Shown: positions 40,194 through 48,288 of the stretch, one piece after another
Numbering within the stretch: position 1 is the first letter of the stretch
Layout: every line of letters begins with the position of its first letter
DNA from: an uncultured Aurantimonas sp.
Lineage (GTDB): Bacteria > Pseudomonadota > Alphaproteobacteria > Rhizobiales > Rhizobiaceae
Assembly (NCBI GenBank): GCA_947488615.1
Contig: CANKZU010000009.1
Coordinates: 1-64,000 of the forward strand
Direction of reading: 5' to 3'
DNA: 64,000 nt
Position numbers and translations under genes: made by a program
Notes under the pieces: model-generated
What the model saw: only the letters and a program-made list of their open reading frames with translations
Database searches by the model: none
Told to the model about the DNA's origin: nothing

Positions 40194-41498
40194 ATGGATG
40201 CGAGCAAACCCGCCAAAGACCGGGCTCGGCTACGCCGCACACTCGGCTTGCGCGAAGCCATCGCCTTGGGCGTCGGAGGAACGATCGGGGGTGGCATCTT
40301 CGTGTTGGTTGGTGCCACTGTCGGCTTTGCAGGCCCGGCCGCTTTACTTGCCTTTGGACTGGCCTTCCTTGCGTCGCTTCTGATCGCGTTGCCATATGCC
40401 GAGCTCGCCTGCCGCTATCCGGAGGCTGGCGGCGGCTACGCATTTGCCCGTGAAGTCCTGGGCCGGGGATGGGGCTTCTTGATGGGATGGGTGTTCTGGG
40501 GCGCATATATCTTCATCAGTGGATACGTCACGCTGGGCTTCGGAGGATATCTCAGCGCCCTAACTGGGATTCCACCGCTTTGGGGATCACTCGGCCTTGT
40601 TGTCGCTTGCACCGCCATCAATATCGCTGGGGTGAAGATCTCAGGACAGGTGCAGTTGGCCGTCATCATCATCGCTTTGACAGGCCTGTTTGGCTTCGCT
40701 GTGCTTGGAACTCCGTCCGTCGAGCTTGATCGTTTCGAGAACTGGCTTCCGAATGGCTTCGCCGGAGTCCTGTCAGCCGCCCTGATCGCCTTTCTCGCTT
40801 TCGGCGGTTTCGACATGGTCGCAGCAGCCGGCGAGGAGATCGAAAAGCCGGAGCGAAATTTGCCGTTGGCGATCCTGATTACCCTCGCTTTGGTCCTTGT
40901 GGTCTACCTGCTTGTTGCCTTCGTCGCGCTCGGCACGCTCGATTGGCGGCAACTCGGTGCCTCATCCGCACCATTGGCAGACGCGGCTGAGACGTTCTTA
41001 GGGGAGACTGGCGTCTGGGCTATCTCGGTTGTGGCGGTGTTGACGACTGCAGCGACAGCAAACGCCGTCCTTGTCGTTACCTCGCGTATCAGTTTCGCGA
41101 TGGCGCGCGACGATCTTCTGCCCGCGAGCTTAGCGCGCGTTCATCCCGCTACGGGCGCACCATGGGTGGCCATTCTAGTTAGCGCGGTCATGCTGGCTCT
41201 GATCGCGTTGACCGGATCGCTGCATATTTCCACGGCGGTTGGCGGGTTTCTCTACGTGACCCACTTCATCCCACCTCTTCTGGTGCTCATCAAATTAAGG
41301 CAGCGAGGTGGGCCGCCGCCGGCCTTTCGCATGCCGTTTGCTTCGGTGCTCTTGCCGCTCGCCTTCGCGATGTCGATGGTGATGTTGCTCTCGAGCGGCA
41401 TAACCGGGCTGATCGGCGGTTTGGTCTGGCTCGGGATTGGTGTCCTGCTTCGCTGGGCAAGACGGTCCAGAGCGGAACCGAAGAGCGAGTTCCGATGA
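40194..41498 (+). CDS. APC-superfamily amino acid permease
   Basis: 434-residue inner-membrane transporter with about twelve hydrophobic segments. The first carries the APC substrate motif GVGGTIGGGIFVLVG, and later ones include LAFGGFDMVAAAGEEIEKPERN, where the FxGFD/E and Pro-Glu signatures of APC permeases appear. It likely imports or exchanges an amino acid or amine. The tight 8-bp spacing after the AlaX gene ties transport of that amino acid to tRNA quality control. The ATG at 40194 overlaps no other gene. Confidence 0.92.
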   Translation: MDASKPAKDRARLRRTLGLREAIALGVGGTIGGGIFVLVGATVGFAGPAALLAFGLAFLASLLIALPYAELACRYPEAGGGYAFAREVLGRGWGFLMGWVFWGAYIFISGYVTLGFGGYLSALTGIPPLWGSLGLVVACTAINIAGVKISGQVQLAVIIIALTGLFGFAVLGTPSVELDRFENWLPNGFAGVLSAALIAFLAFGGFDMVAAAGEEIEKPERNLPLAILITLALVLVVYLLVAFVALGTLDWRQLGASSAPLADAAETFLGETGVWAISVVAVLTTAATANAVLVVTSRISFAMARDDLLPASLARVHPATGAPWVAILVSAVMLALIALTGSLHISTAVGGFLYVTHFIPPLLVLIKLRQRGGPPPAFRMPFASVLLPLAFAMSMVMLLSSGITGLIGGLVWLGIGVLLRWARRSRAEPKSEFR

Positions 41499-41613
41499 AC
41501 GCAAGTTTTCGATGGGCCGGCCATGGGCGTCTGCGTTCCCCGATCCCTATTCCTGAGCACTATGAGAATTCGGCTCGCAGGACACTCGGTCACGCGAAGT
41601 GGGAGAAGAGAAT

Positions 41614-42762
41614 ATGAATTTCGATTTGACCGAAGAGCAGAGCCAAATGCAGGAGATGGCCCGCTCGTTCGCAGCAGACCGATTGGCCCCACATGCGCTC
41701 GAATGGGACGAGAGCGGTGTCTTTCCGCTCGACATTTTGCGCGAGACCGGACCTCTTGGTTTCGGCGGCGTATATGTGCGTGAGGACTTCGGTGGCTCAG
41801 GCCTCTCACGCCTCGATGGCGTACTGATCTTCGAACAACTCAGCTACGCCGATCCCGCGTTCGCAACTTTCCTTTCCATTCACAACATGTGCGCATGGAT
41901 GGTCGACTCCTTCGGAGGTGACGATCAGCGCCAGCGTTGGGTCCCGAAGCTGACGAGTTTGGATTTGGTCTGCAGCTACTGCTTGACCGAGCCAGGGTCA
42001 GGATCGGATGCCGCAGCCCTGAAAACACGCGCGGTAAAGGACGGAGATGACTATGTGGTCTCTGGCAGCAAGGCGTTTATTACCGGCGGCGATGTCTCCG
42101 ATGTCTATCTGCTCATGTGCCGTACAGGCGGTGAGGGGTCGTTCGGCATATCCACCCTCATTGTCGAGGATGGGATTTCTGGTCTGAGCTTCGGTGCGAA
42201 TGAGAGAAAAATGGGCTGGCGGGCACAGCCCACTGCCCAGATGAATTTTGATGCAGCACGGATTCCGGCAGATCACCTGCTTGGCGATGAGGGGATTGGG
42301 TTCAAGATAGCAATGGCTGGCCTGGATGGTGGGCGGCTGAACATTGCTGCCGGCTCGCTAGGCGCTGCGCAGGCCGCTCTCGACCGCGCCATGGCATACA
42401 TGCGCGAACGCCATGCATTCGGGAAACCGTTGACCTCGTTCCAGGCCCTGCAATTTACACTCGCAGACATGGAAACGGAGCTTCAAGCCGCTCGGACCTT
42501 TCTCTACCAGGCAGCTTGGAAACTCGATCAAGGCCATTCCGACGCTACAAAGTTTTGCGCAATGGCAAAGCGGCTGGTGACCGACACGGGATTCAAAGTT
42601 GCCAATCAAGCTCTCCAGCTTCACGGCGGCTATGGGTATCTTGCGGATTATGGGATCGAAAAAATCGTTCGCGATCTTCGAGTCCACCAGATTGTCGAGG
42701 GCACAAACGAGATCATGCGCGTGATCGTGGCCCGCCAATTGCTAGGCGACAATGCAAACTGA
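41614..42762 (+). CDS. Acyl-CoA dehydrogenase
   Basis: 382-residue FAD-dependent acyl-CoA dehydrogenase. Family signatures are CLTEPGSGSDAAAL (first ACAD signature), a FAD-binding LHGGYGYLADYGIEK and the catalytic-Glu region VHQIVEGTNEIMR. The overall pattern resembles isobutyryl-CoA or short/branched-chain dehydrogenases, which degrade branched-chain amino acids such as valine. The ATG at 41614 follows GGGAGAAGAG. It is the last gene of the plus-strand run and lies 115 bp past the permease. Chain specificity cannot be set from sequence alone. Confidence 0.92.
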   Translation: MNFDLTEEQSQMQEMARSFAADRLAPHALEWDESGVFPLDILRETGPLGFGGVYVREDFGGSGLSRLDGVLIFEQLSYADPAFATFLSIHNMCAWMVDSFGGDDQRQRWVPKLTSLDLVCSYCLTEPGSGSDAAALKTRAVKDGDDYVVSGSKAFITGGDVSDVYLLMCRTGGEGSFGISTLIVEDGISGLSFGANERKMGWRAQPTAQMNFDAARIPADHLLGDEGIGFKIAMAGLDGGRLNIAAGSLGAAQAALDRAMAYMRERHAFGKPLTSFQALQFTLADMETELQAARTFLYQAAWKLDQGHSDATKFCAMAKRLVTDTGFKVANQALQLHGGYGYLADYGIEKIVRDLRVHQIVEGTNEIMRVIVARQLLGDNAN

Positions 42763-42809
42763 CCCCAGCGGGATCATTTACCATCGACGGCCCAACGGTT
42801 TGGAAGTGG

Positions 42810-43124
42810 TTATGAAAGCACTAGCGTCTCCAAGACCTCGTAGTGTCGAACCCGCCTGTCGTAGTCGCTGAGTGCTGCCACAGCACCCGGCTCGATCACT
42901 GCCCGATCAGGATCATCGCCTGCGAAGGAATGGATCGCATCCATCGATGACCAGCGGCTCAAGACGACGTACTCGATCTCCTCATTGACATCTCGTCGAA
43001 CGAGGTCGGCACCGAGAAAGCCGTTCACGCTTTGAAGTTCCGGCAATACGTTGCGTCGAAAGTGTTCAGGGTAGGCGTCCGCCCGTTGGCGGGCGGCATG
43101 CCCCCTCCATTCCCGGACGATCAT
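42810..43124 (-). CDS. Antibiotic biosynthesis monooxygenase (ABM)-fold protein
   Basis: 104-residue ferredoxin-like ABM-domain protein: MIVREWRGHA..., HFRRNVLPELQSVNGFLGAD, EIEYVVLSRWSSMDAIHSFA. This dimeric fold is used by small cofactor-free monooxygenases, haem-degrading proteins and stress proteins, so the reaction is open. The start overlaps the stop of the FlK-type thioesterase by 4 bp, so the two form one operon read away from the MarR gene. Confidence 0.8.
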   Translation of the reverse strand: MIVREWRGHAARQRADAYPEHFRRNVLPELQSVNGFLGADLVRRDVNEEIEYVVLSRWSSMDAIHSFAGDDPDRAVIEPGAVAALSDYDRRVRHYEVLETLVLS

Positions 43125-43558
43125 GCGCTGTCTTCCCCTACCTCTTTTTTTGCCTTCTGCGCGACCCTTGCCATGAATCGCTCTACGTCGATCACCGCGC
43201 GTCGATGCGTGCCCGAGCCGATCGGTCCAGCTTCGTCGCGGATCTTAATGCGGAAGGTCAGCATCCGGCCCTCCACCTCGGTCAGTTCGGCGCTCGCGGT
43301 TACATCCATACCGACCGGCGTCGCTACGGTGTGCGACAGGTCCACATGCGTGCCGACCGTGTGCTCGCCCCCATCGAGGTGGCCGCGAAGGCAGGCGATG
43401 CACGTCGCCTCGACGTGGGCGATCATGAAAGCCGTTGCGAAGACAGGCGGCATGTCAACGAATGTCGCGAAACGAGAGGAGATATTTGGAACCGTCAACT
43501 CATCGATGATTGTCAGTTCCTCTTCGTGTACGAGACCGGATTGGAGGGATGGTTTCAT
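43121..43558 (-). CDS. FlK-family (fluoroacetyl-CoA-type) thioesterase
   Basis: 145-residue hot-dog thioesterase. From MKPSLQSGLV the residues Thr42, Glu50, Gly69 and His76 fall at the very positions I recall for the catalytic Thr42, Glu50, His76 and Gly69 of Streptomyces cattleya FlK. The C-terminal half (EVEGR, then IGSGTHRRAVIDVERFMARV) also matches that family closely. The FlK lid residue Phe33 is present, but Phe36 is Met here, so activity on fluoroacetyl-CoA itself is uncertain. The frame opens at 43660 without family similarity. It is divergent from a MarR gene across 46 bp holding a 14-bp palindrome. Confidence 0.85.
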   Translation of the reverse strand: MKPSLQSGLVHEEELTIIDELTVPNISSRFATFVDMPPVFATAFMIAHVEATCIACLRGHLDGGEHTVGTHVDLSHTVATPVGMDVTASAELTEVEGRMLTFRIKIRDEAGPIGSGTHRRAVIDVERFMARVAQKAKKEVGEDSA

Positions 43559-43584
43559 CGCTACGAAATTCTCGCTTGGATTTG

Positions 43585-43598
43585 CATTAGCGCTAATG
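43585..43598. promoter_or_regulatory. 14-bp perfect palindrome, probable MarR operator
   Basis: CATTAGCGCTAATG is its own reverse complement. It lies in the short gap between the thioesterase-ABM operon (minus) and the MarR-methyltransferase genes (plus), where a MarR dimer is expected to repress both. It overlaps the first candidate ATG of the MarR gene. Confidence 0.75.
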
Positions 43599-43604
43599 TA
43601 TACG

Positions 43605-44114
43605 ATGGATATGCGACAGTCCAGTGCTCCCGGTCTCGGCGAACTCCTTCGCCATCTCACCGACCTTCTCGATAGAGGTTCGGAAGCCCACTACCGTGCT
43701 GCCGGTTTGGCCATGCGCGCGCGCTACACTCCAATTCTGCGTGTTTTGGGTAACGGATCGCAGACCATTGGCGAACTTCAGGAGCGGACCTGCGTCACCC
43801 AGGGCGCCGTCTCTCAAACCATCAAACTGATGGAAGCAGACGGCCTTGTGCGCCGAGTGCAGGGCAAGGATGCGCGATCCCGGATCGTATCCTTGACAAA
43901 GGAGGGAGAGAAACTACGCGCTGGCCTCGTTGATCACTGGAAAGCAAGGCTCACCGCGATCGACGAACTGGAGCATGAAGTCGATGTACCGCTCCGCGTG
44001 ATGCTTGCGGATGCGATTGAGGCGTTGCATGCGGAGGGTTTCGAACAGCGGATTACTCGCGCTGAAACCGGCCTTTCTAAACGCAGTTTGTTATACGAGA
44101 AAGCGGATGGTTGA
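43605..44114 (+). CDS. MarR-family transcriptional regulator
   Basis: About 169 residues with a MarR winged helix: MRARYTPILRVLGNGSQTIG, TCVTQGAVSQTIKLMEADGL (recognition helix) and the wing RVQGKDARSRIVSLTKEG. MarR proteins are usually ligand-released repressors of a divergent gene, here the FlK-type thioesterase and ABM pair. ATG codons at 43596, 43605 and 43611 are all possible and none has a clear ribosome-binding site, so the mRNA may be leaderless. The frame's upstream part (to 43032) is the shadow of the thioesterase gene. It overlaps the methyltransferase start. Confidence 0.88.
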   Translation: MDMRQSSAPGLGELLRHLTDLLDRGSEAHYRAAGLAMRARYTPILRVLGNGSQTIGELQERTCVTQGAVSQTIKLMEADGLVRRVQGKDARSRIVSLTKEGEKLRAGLVDHWKARLTAIDELEHEVDVPLRVMLADAIEALHAEGFEQRITRAETGLSKRSLLYEKADG

Positions 44115-44895
44115 GCGTCACTTCGAAGAGGGCGGCGCGGACTATCAGCGTCACCGCCCAAACTACCCACCCGAATTGGCTCAGGTGTTAGCCGCCGAAT
44201 GCGCAAACACCTATCACGCACTCGACGTAGGGTGCGGAACGGGCCAGCTTTCTATTCTCCTCGCAGAGCATTTCAACGTGGTGACGGCGACCGATCCGAG
44301 CGAAACCCAAATCTCCAACGCCGTTCGGCGCGACAACGTCCGTTATCGGTGCGAACCGGCGGAGAAGATCATACTGCGTGACGGGTGCGTCGATCTCGTG
44401 GTCGCAGCGCAGGCGGCGCACTGGTTCGATCTGCCTTGCTTTTACGCTGAAGCTACGCGGGTACTTCATCCGAGCGGTGCGCTTGCTCTCGTTGCGTATG
44501 GTGTTCCGACTCTCGATGGAGTGATCGGAGAAAGGTTCTCGCACTTCTATTGGTACGAGATCCACAAGTTCTGGCCCGATGGACGCCGGCATGTGGAAGA
44601 TGGTTATCGGTCGTTGGATTTCCCCTTTCAGGAGCGATCCCTTCCGCCGCTCACCATCGAGAGGGCGTGGTCGCTAGACGATTTGGTTGGGTATGTCTCC
44701 ACATGGTCTGCCACCCGCCGCGCACGCGAGGCGAATTCAGATCAGCTTATTGTCCGCTTCACTCAGGAGCTCGCAGAGCTTTGGGGAAGACGGAGCAACT
44801 TAAGAAAAATTCGCTGGCCAATCACAGGACGTATTGGCGGAAGCGATGTGAGAAACGGGTCCGAATCGAGGAGTTTAAGAACCGCCGCAGGATAG
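44107..44895 (+). CDS. Class I SAM-dependent methyltransferase
   Basis: 262 residues with the SAM motif I ALDVGCGTGQLSILLAEHF and the N-terminal HFEEGGADYQRHRPNYPPEL common to small-molecule methyltransferases of the trans-aconitate/ubiquinone-like type. The substrate is unknown. It overlaps the MarR stop by 8 bp, so it is translated from the same message. The C-terminus is odd: after RKIRWPITGRIGG, where the family usually ends, a further 17 residues without similarity follow. This may mark a recombination joint with the conjugation backbone. Confidence 0.85.
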   Translation: MVERHFEEGGADYQRHRPNYPPELAQVLAAECANTYHALDVGCGTGQLSILLAEHFNVVTATDPSETQISNAVRRDNVRYRCEPAEKIILRDGCVDLVVAAQAAHWFDLPCFYAEATRVLHPSGALALVAYGVPTLDGVIGERFSHFYWYEIHKFWPDGRRHVEDGYRSLDFPFQERSLPPLTIERAWSLDDLVGYVSTWSATRRAREANSDQLIVRFTQELAELWGRRSNLRKIRWPITGRIGGSDVRNGSESRSLRTAAG

Positions 44896-44942
44896 AACTG
44901 CAAGTCACCGGTAGATTTCTGCGGCGATCAACATGCAACGCC

Positions 44943-45899
44943 ATGACGATTGAACTGAGACATCTCCGCTATGTCGTTGCCGCCTCGAAGTGTGGCAGCT
45001 TCCGCCGTGCGGCGGTGTCTCTGGGCATCGAACAATCAGCCATCAGCCGGCGCATCCGTGATCTCGAAGACGAACTCGGCGCGTCGCTCTTCAATCGTCA
45101 TTCCGGCGGTGTCATCCTGACCCATGCAGGCAAGAAATTCGTCCGCCATGCCCGGCAGGCGCTGAGCGAAGTTTCCTGCGCTGCCGCCGATATCGGGCCG
45201 ATCGGACGCGGAGAAGAGGGCGTCGTCCGGGTCGGAATCTTCTCGTCGCTGGCGTCCGGGTTTCTGGCGCAAATGCTGCGTGACTACAGCGACCGCTACG
45301 GCGACGTGCGCATCGACATCATCGAGGGAGCGCCTTCCGACCACATTTCGGCCGTGCGTCGCAATGACCTCGATGTGGCGTTCGTCACGGGTTCGCCCTC
45401 CTTGACCGATTGCGATGCGGCACAGTTCTGGACCGAGCGCGTGTTTGTCGTGCTCCCAAACGAACATGCCTTGGCCGACCGTGATTATATCCAATGGGAC
45501 GATTTGCGCGAGGAGGCTTTCATCGTCAGCGAGAGCGACCCCGGCCCGGAGATCCAGGACTTTCTCGTCAAGCACCTCGCCGATCTTGGCGTGCATCCCT
45601 CGATTGAAAAGCACCGTGTGGGCCGAGACAATCTCATGCAGATCGTATCGTTCGGGCGCGGGGTGACACTGACCAGTGAGGCAACCATCGCCACGCAGTT
45701 TCCGGGGGTGGTTTATCGGCGGCTGGAGGCCGAAGCGTTGCCCTTCTGTGCGGTCTGGTCGCCGAACAATGACAATCCCGCTTGGCGGCGCATGCTCAGT
45801 CTCGCGCGATTGACAGCGCGCCGAAACGGGATCTGTGACAGCAAAAGCATCAAGACGAATTCGACGTGGCCGGTATCGATGGAGTCCTCCGCTCACTGA
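44943..45899 (+). CDS. LysR-family transcriptional regulator
   Basis: 318 residues: N-terminal helix-turn-helix (GSFRRAAVSLGIEQSAISRR, then IRDLEDELGASLFNR) and a periplasmic-binding-like effector domain. The start MTIELRHLRYVVAASK fits the family. The last 30 residues run convergently over the 3' end of the DUF2274 gene (50 bp overlap). LysR genes at this place, next to the trbI end, recur in related conjugative elements, as I recall. It may regulate the cargo or transfer genes; no divergent target is adjacent. Confidence 0.88.
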   Translation: MTIELRHLRYVVAASKCGSFRRAAVSLGIEQSAISRRIRDLEDELGASLFNRHSGGVILTHAGKKFVRHARQALSEVSCAAADIGPIGRGEEGVVRVGIFSSLASGFLAQMLRDYSDRYGDVRIDIIEGAPSDHISAVRRNDLDVAFVTGSPSLTDCDAAQFWTERVFVVLPNEHALADRDYIQWDDLREEAFIVSESDPGPEIQDFLVKHLADLGVHPSIEKHRVGRDNLMQIVSFGRGVTLTSEATIATQFPGVVYRRLEAEALPFCAVWSPNNDNPAWRRMLSLARLTARRNGICDSKSIKTNSTWPVSMESSAH

Positions 45900-46116
45900 G
45901 CGCCCTCCGCGCCTTCGCGAACTCCCGATCGGTCGCCATAAAGCGTTCGACCATCGGAGCGATCAGTTTTGCAGGCTCCTCAATCGGCTGGCCGGTCTCG
46001 CGACCCAAGACTTCGGCATAGTCGGCAAGGTCGCGGTGCACCGCGGCGGGCAGCTCGACGGTGAGCTTGACCGGCTTGTCGTCGACAAGGGGGCCGAGTT
46101 TCAGTTTGCTCATCAC
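45850..46116 (-). CDS. DUF2274 protein of the conjugation operon
   Basis: 88-residue protein (MSKLKLGPLVDDKPVKLTVE, then LPAAVHRDLADYAEVLGRET) of DUF2274, a family found almost only at the end of trb operons in integrative elements. The predicted fold is helical with a small N-terminal beta part, and resembles a ribbon-helix-helix DNA binder. Two adjacent ATG codons begin it, overlapping the trbI stop by 4 bp. Its C-terminal end overlaps the convergent LysR gene. Confidence 0.85.
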   Translation of the reverse strand: MMSKLKLGPLVDDKPVKLTVELPAAVHRDLADYAEVLGRETGQPIEEPAKLIAPMVERFMATDREFAKARRALSERRTPSIPATSNSS

Positions 46117-47312
46117 TGTCCCCTTTGCGGCTCGATGATCAGATCGCGGGTGACGATCACACTGACGGGGAAGCCCGGCCTGATGGTGAGCGTCGGCGCG
46201 CGCCCGACTTGGCGGCGCACGATCTCTTCACCAGCATCGCCGATCGTGTCCTGCGCCCCGTCGCGGATGGCCCGAGCGATCTCGTCGCTGTCATCGGTCA
46301 CAAGCTCCGCTCCGACATTAAGGAGGGTCGAGAGGACCGCGGCTTTGGCGATGTCCCACCAGTGATGGTCGACGCCGTCCTCCAGCCCACTGAAGCCAGC
46401 GGAGTCTGCGCCGGGCTGCCGTTCCAAGACGATCGAGCGGCCGCCGGGCAGGATGATACGGTTCCAGACAAGGAGCACTCTGCGCTGTCCGAAGCCGACC
46501 CCGCTGTCATATTCGCCGATCAGCCGTGCGCCCTGCGGAATGAGCAGGTAGCGCCCGGACGGGCTGTCATAGACGTTCTGGGTGACCTGGGCGATGATCT
46601 GGCCAGGCAGGTCGGAGCGAATGCCGGTGACGAGCGCCGTCGGGATCATGGCGCCGGCCTGCAGCGTGTAGGGCGATGGCGGCGGGGTGACACGGTCCGG
46701 CGCCAGTGTTCGACGATCCGCGCCCTGATTGAGGAATGCCAACTGCCGCTCCTGCGCCGTCGGTGTCCTCTGCTGGCCCGGAAACGCCGTCGGAATGCCG
46801 CTCGCGAGATCGAGTCCGGGGCTTGTCGATGCGGCCTGGGTTCGGCCCGCCCGCGTGGCGAAGAAGAGCTCGCTGGTGCGCGCGGCTTCCATCTCGGCGA
46901 GCCGCCGCTGTTCTTCCGGATCGGGACCGGGAACAGGCGTCGCGGGGACCGGTCGCCCTTCTTCCTGCGCGCGGCGGATCGGCCGGCCGAGATCCCCAGG
47001 CAGCGCCGGTCCCAGTTGCGGAATGCCGCTATAATCGGAGGGCAATCGGCGCAGTTCGTCAGCCGTCGGCCGGTTCTCGGTGGTGTAGAGCTCGTTCGGC
47101 CCTTCTCCCGCATCCCGGCCCTGAAGCGCGACGATCAGCGCCGCGCCGATCCCTAGACAGGCGACGATCGCCAGCCCTGCCAGAACCTTTCGCGACAAAC
47201 GCACCACACGCGGCGGGTCGGCGCGCAGACGGAACGCCTCCTTCGGATCGGTTCGATCGACAGGCTGTGGAGCATTGGTCTCCGGAGTCGGGGTTTCGGG
47301 TTCATCGGTCAT
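46113..47312 (-). CDS. trbI: TrbI (VirB10-like) mating-pore protein
   Basis: 399-residue VirB10/TrbI homologue that spans inner and outer membranes in the type IV secretion core. It has a cytoplasmic N-terminal tail, one membrane helix (LAGLAIVACLGIGAALIVAL, about residues 44-63), a proline-rich periplasmic linker, and the C-terminal beta-barrel domain (GAMIPTALVTGIRSDLPGQI, then LIPQGARLIGEYDSGVGFGQ). The start MTDEPETPTPE overlaps the trbG stop, as expected for the operon. Confidence 0.95.
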   Translation of the reverse strand: MTDEPETPTPETNAPQPVDRTDPKEAFRLRADPPRVVRLSRKVLAGLAIVACLGIGAALIVALQGRDAGEGPNELYTTENRPTADELRRLPSDYSGIPQLGPALPGDLGRPIRRAQEEGRPVPATPVPGPDPEEQRRLAEMEAARTSELFFATRAGRTQAASTSPGLDLASGIPTAFPGQQRTPTAQERQLAFLNQGADRRTLAPDRVTPPPSPYTLQAGAMIPTALVTGIRSDLPGQIIAQVTQNVYDSPSGRYLLIPQGARLIGEYDSGVGFGQRRVLLVWNRIILPGGRSIVLERQPGADSAGFSGLEDGVDHHWWDIAKAAVLSTLLNVGAELVTDDSDEIARAIRDGAQDTIGDAGEEIVRRQVGRAPTLTIRPGFPVSVIVTRDLIIEPQRGQ

Positions 47313-48288
47313 GACGCCGCTCCTCCGATGCGCTGACGGTCCGGCTGCGCCGCACGCCATCGGTGCGCACGATCCGCACCATCTGCTGGTTTCGGCCGCC
47401 AAGGCGGAGTTCGGCGGCGGCGAACAGCCGGTCGACGATCAGGATGTTGCCGCGGACGCGTGTGTTGACGATCTGCGCTTCGCCGTCGGCGCCGATGATG
47501 AAGAGCGGTGGCATGTCGCCCTGCACGATCCCGCGCGGGAAGACGATGTAGACCCGCCGTCCATCGTCGAAGACGGTCTGCGGCCGCCAGGGCGGGCTGT
47601 CGCCTTCGAGGCCGTAGCGATAGCGCCGCTGCGAAGCGGGCGGGATAACCGGTTGCGCAACGATGGGCGGCCGCAGCTGGCCGCGAATACGCGGATAAGA
47701 CCAGGAGACAGACGGCATGTAGGTGTCCTCGTCGGCGCGCAGTTCGATCAGATAGGTGCGCCGGTCGGTGTTGATCACGAGGTTGGTCGTGATGTCGGGC
47801 CGGGTCGGCTTGACGAGAATATGGACACGCTGGCTCCGCCCGCTGCCGCTTTCGGTATCGCCGATGATCCAGCGCGCGGTGTCGCCGGCGGCGATCGGTC
47901 CCGCGCCGGTCAACCGCTCGCCCGGCTCCAGCGCGATGTTGGTGATCTGCCCCGGCGCGGCGTAGATCTGGTAGAGGGCGCCCTGGCTGTACGGAAACAC
48001 CTGGATCGCATTGAAATAGCCCTCCCGGCGGGGCTCGACGCGGGCAGCGGCGTTGGCGTTAACGACGCGGGCTTCCGGCGTGCGGGCGGCTTCGCCACCC
48101 CGCGAGGGCGTCCAGCCAGGCGGCGTGTGGACGGGCCTTGGTGGCTGTTCCACCACTGGCGCCGGTGGCGCCGGAAGCGGGGGCACATCATCGTCATAGG
48201 TGATCTCGGGCGGCCTGTAGGTCGCGCAGCCGGAAAGGACCAAAGCGACAGCCAGCGTGAGCGGGAGCGTGGGAATAGCGTGTCTCAT
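47302..48288 (-). CDS. trbG: TrbG (VirB9-like) mating-pore lipoprotein
   Basis: 328-residue VirB9/TrbG homologue in the outer-membrane core complex. A lipoprotein signal with lipobox VLSGC is present at the N-terminus, followed by a proline-rich linker and the VirB9 domain (YPRIRGQLRPP, then VFDDGRRVYIVFPRGI). It overlaps trbF by 4 bp upstream and trbI by 11 bp downstream. Confidence 0.95.
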   Translation of the reverse strand: MRHAIPTLPLTLAVALVLSGCATYRPPEITYDDDVPPLPAPPAPVVEQPPRPVHTPPGWTPSRGGEAARTPEARVVNANAAARVEPRREGYFNAIQVFPYSQGALYQIYAAPGQITNIALEPGERLTGAGPIAAGDTARWIIGDTESGSGRSQRVHILVKPTRPDITTNLVINTDRRTYLIELRADEDTYMPSVSWSYPRIRGQLRPPIVAQPVIPPASQRRYRYGLEGDSPPWRPQTVFDDGRRVYIVFPRGIVQGDMPPLFIIGADGEAQIVNTRVRGNILIVDRLFAAAELRLGGRNQQMVRIVRTDGVRRSRTVSASEERRHDR

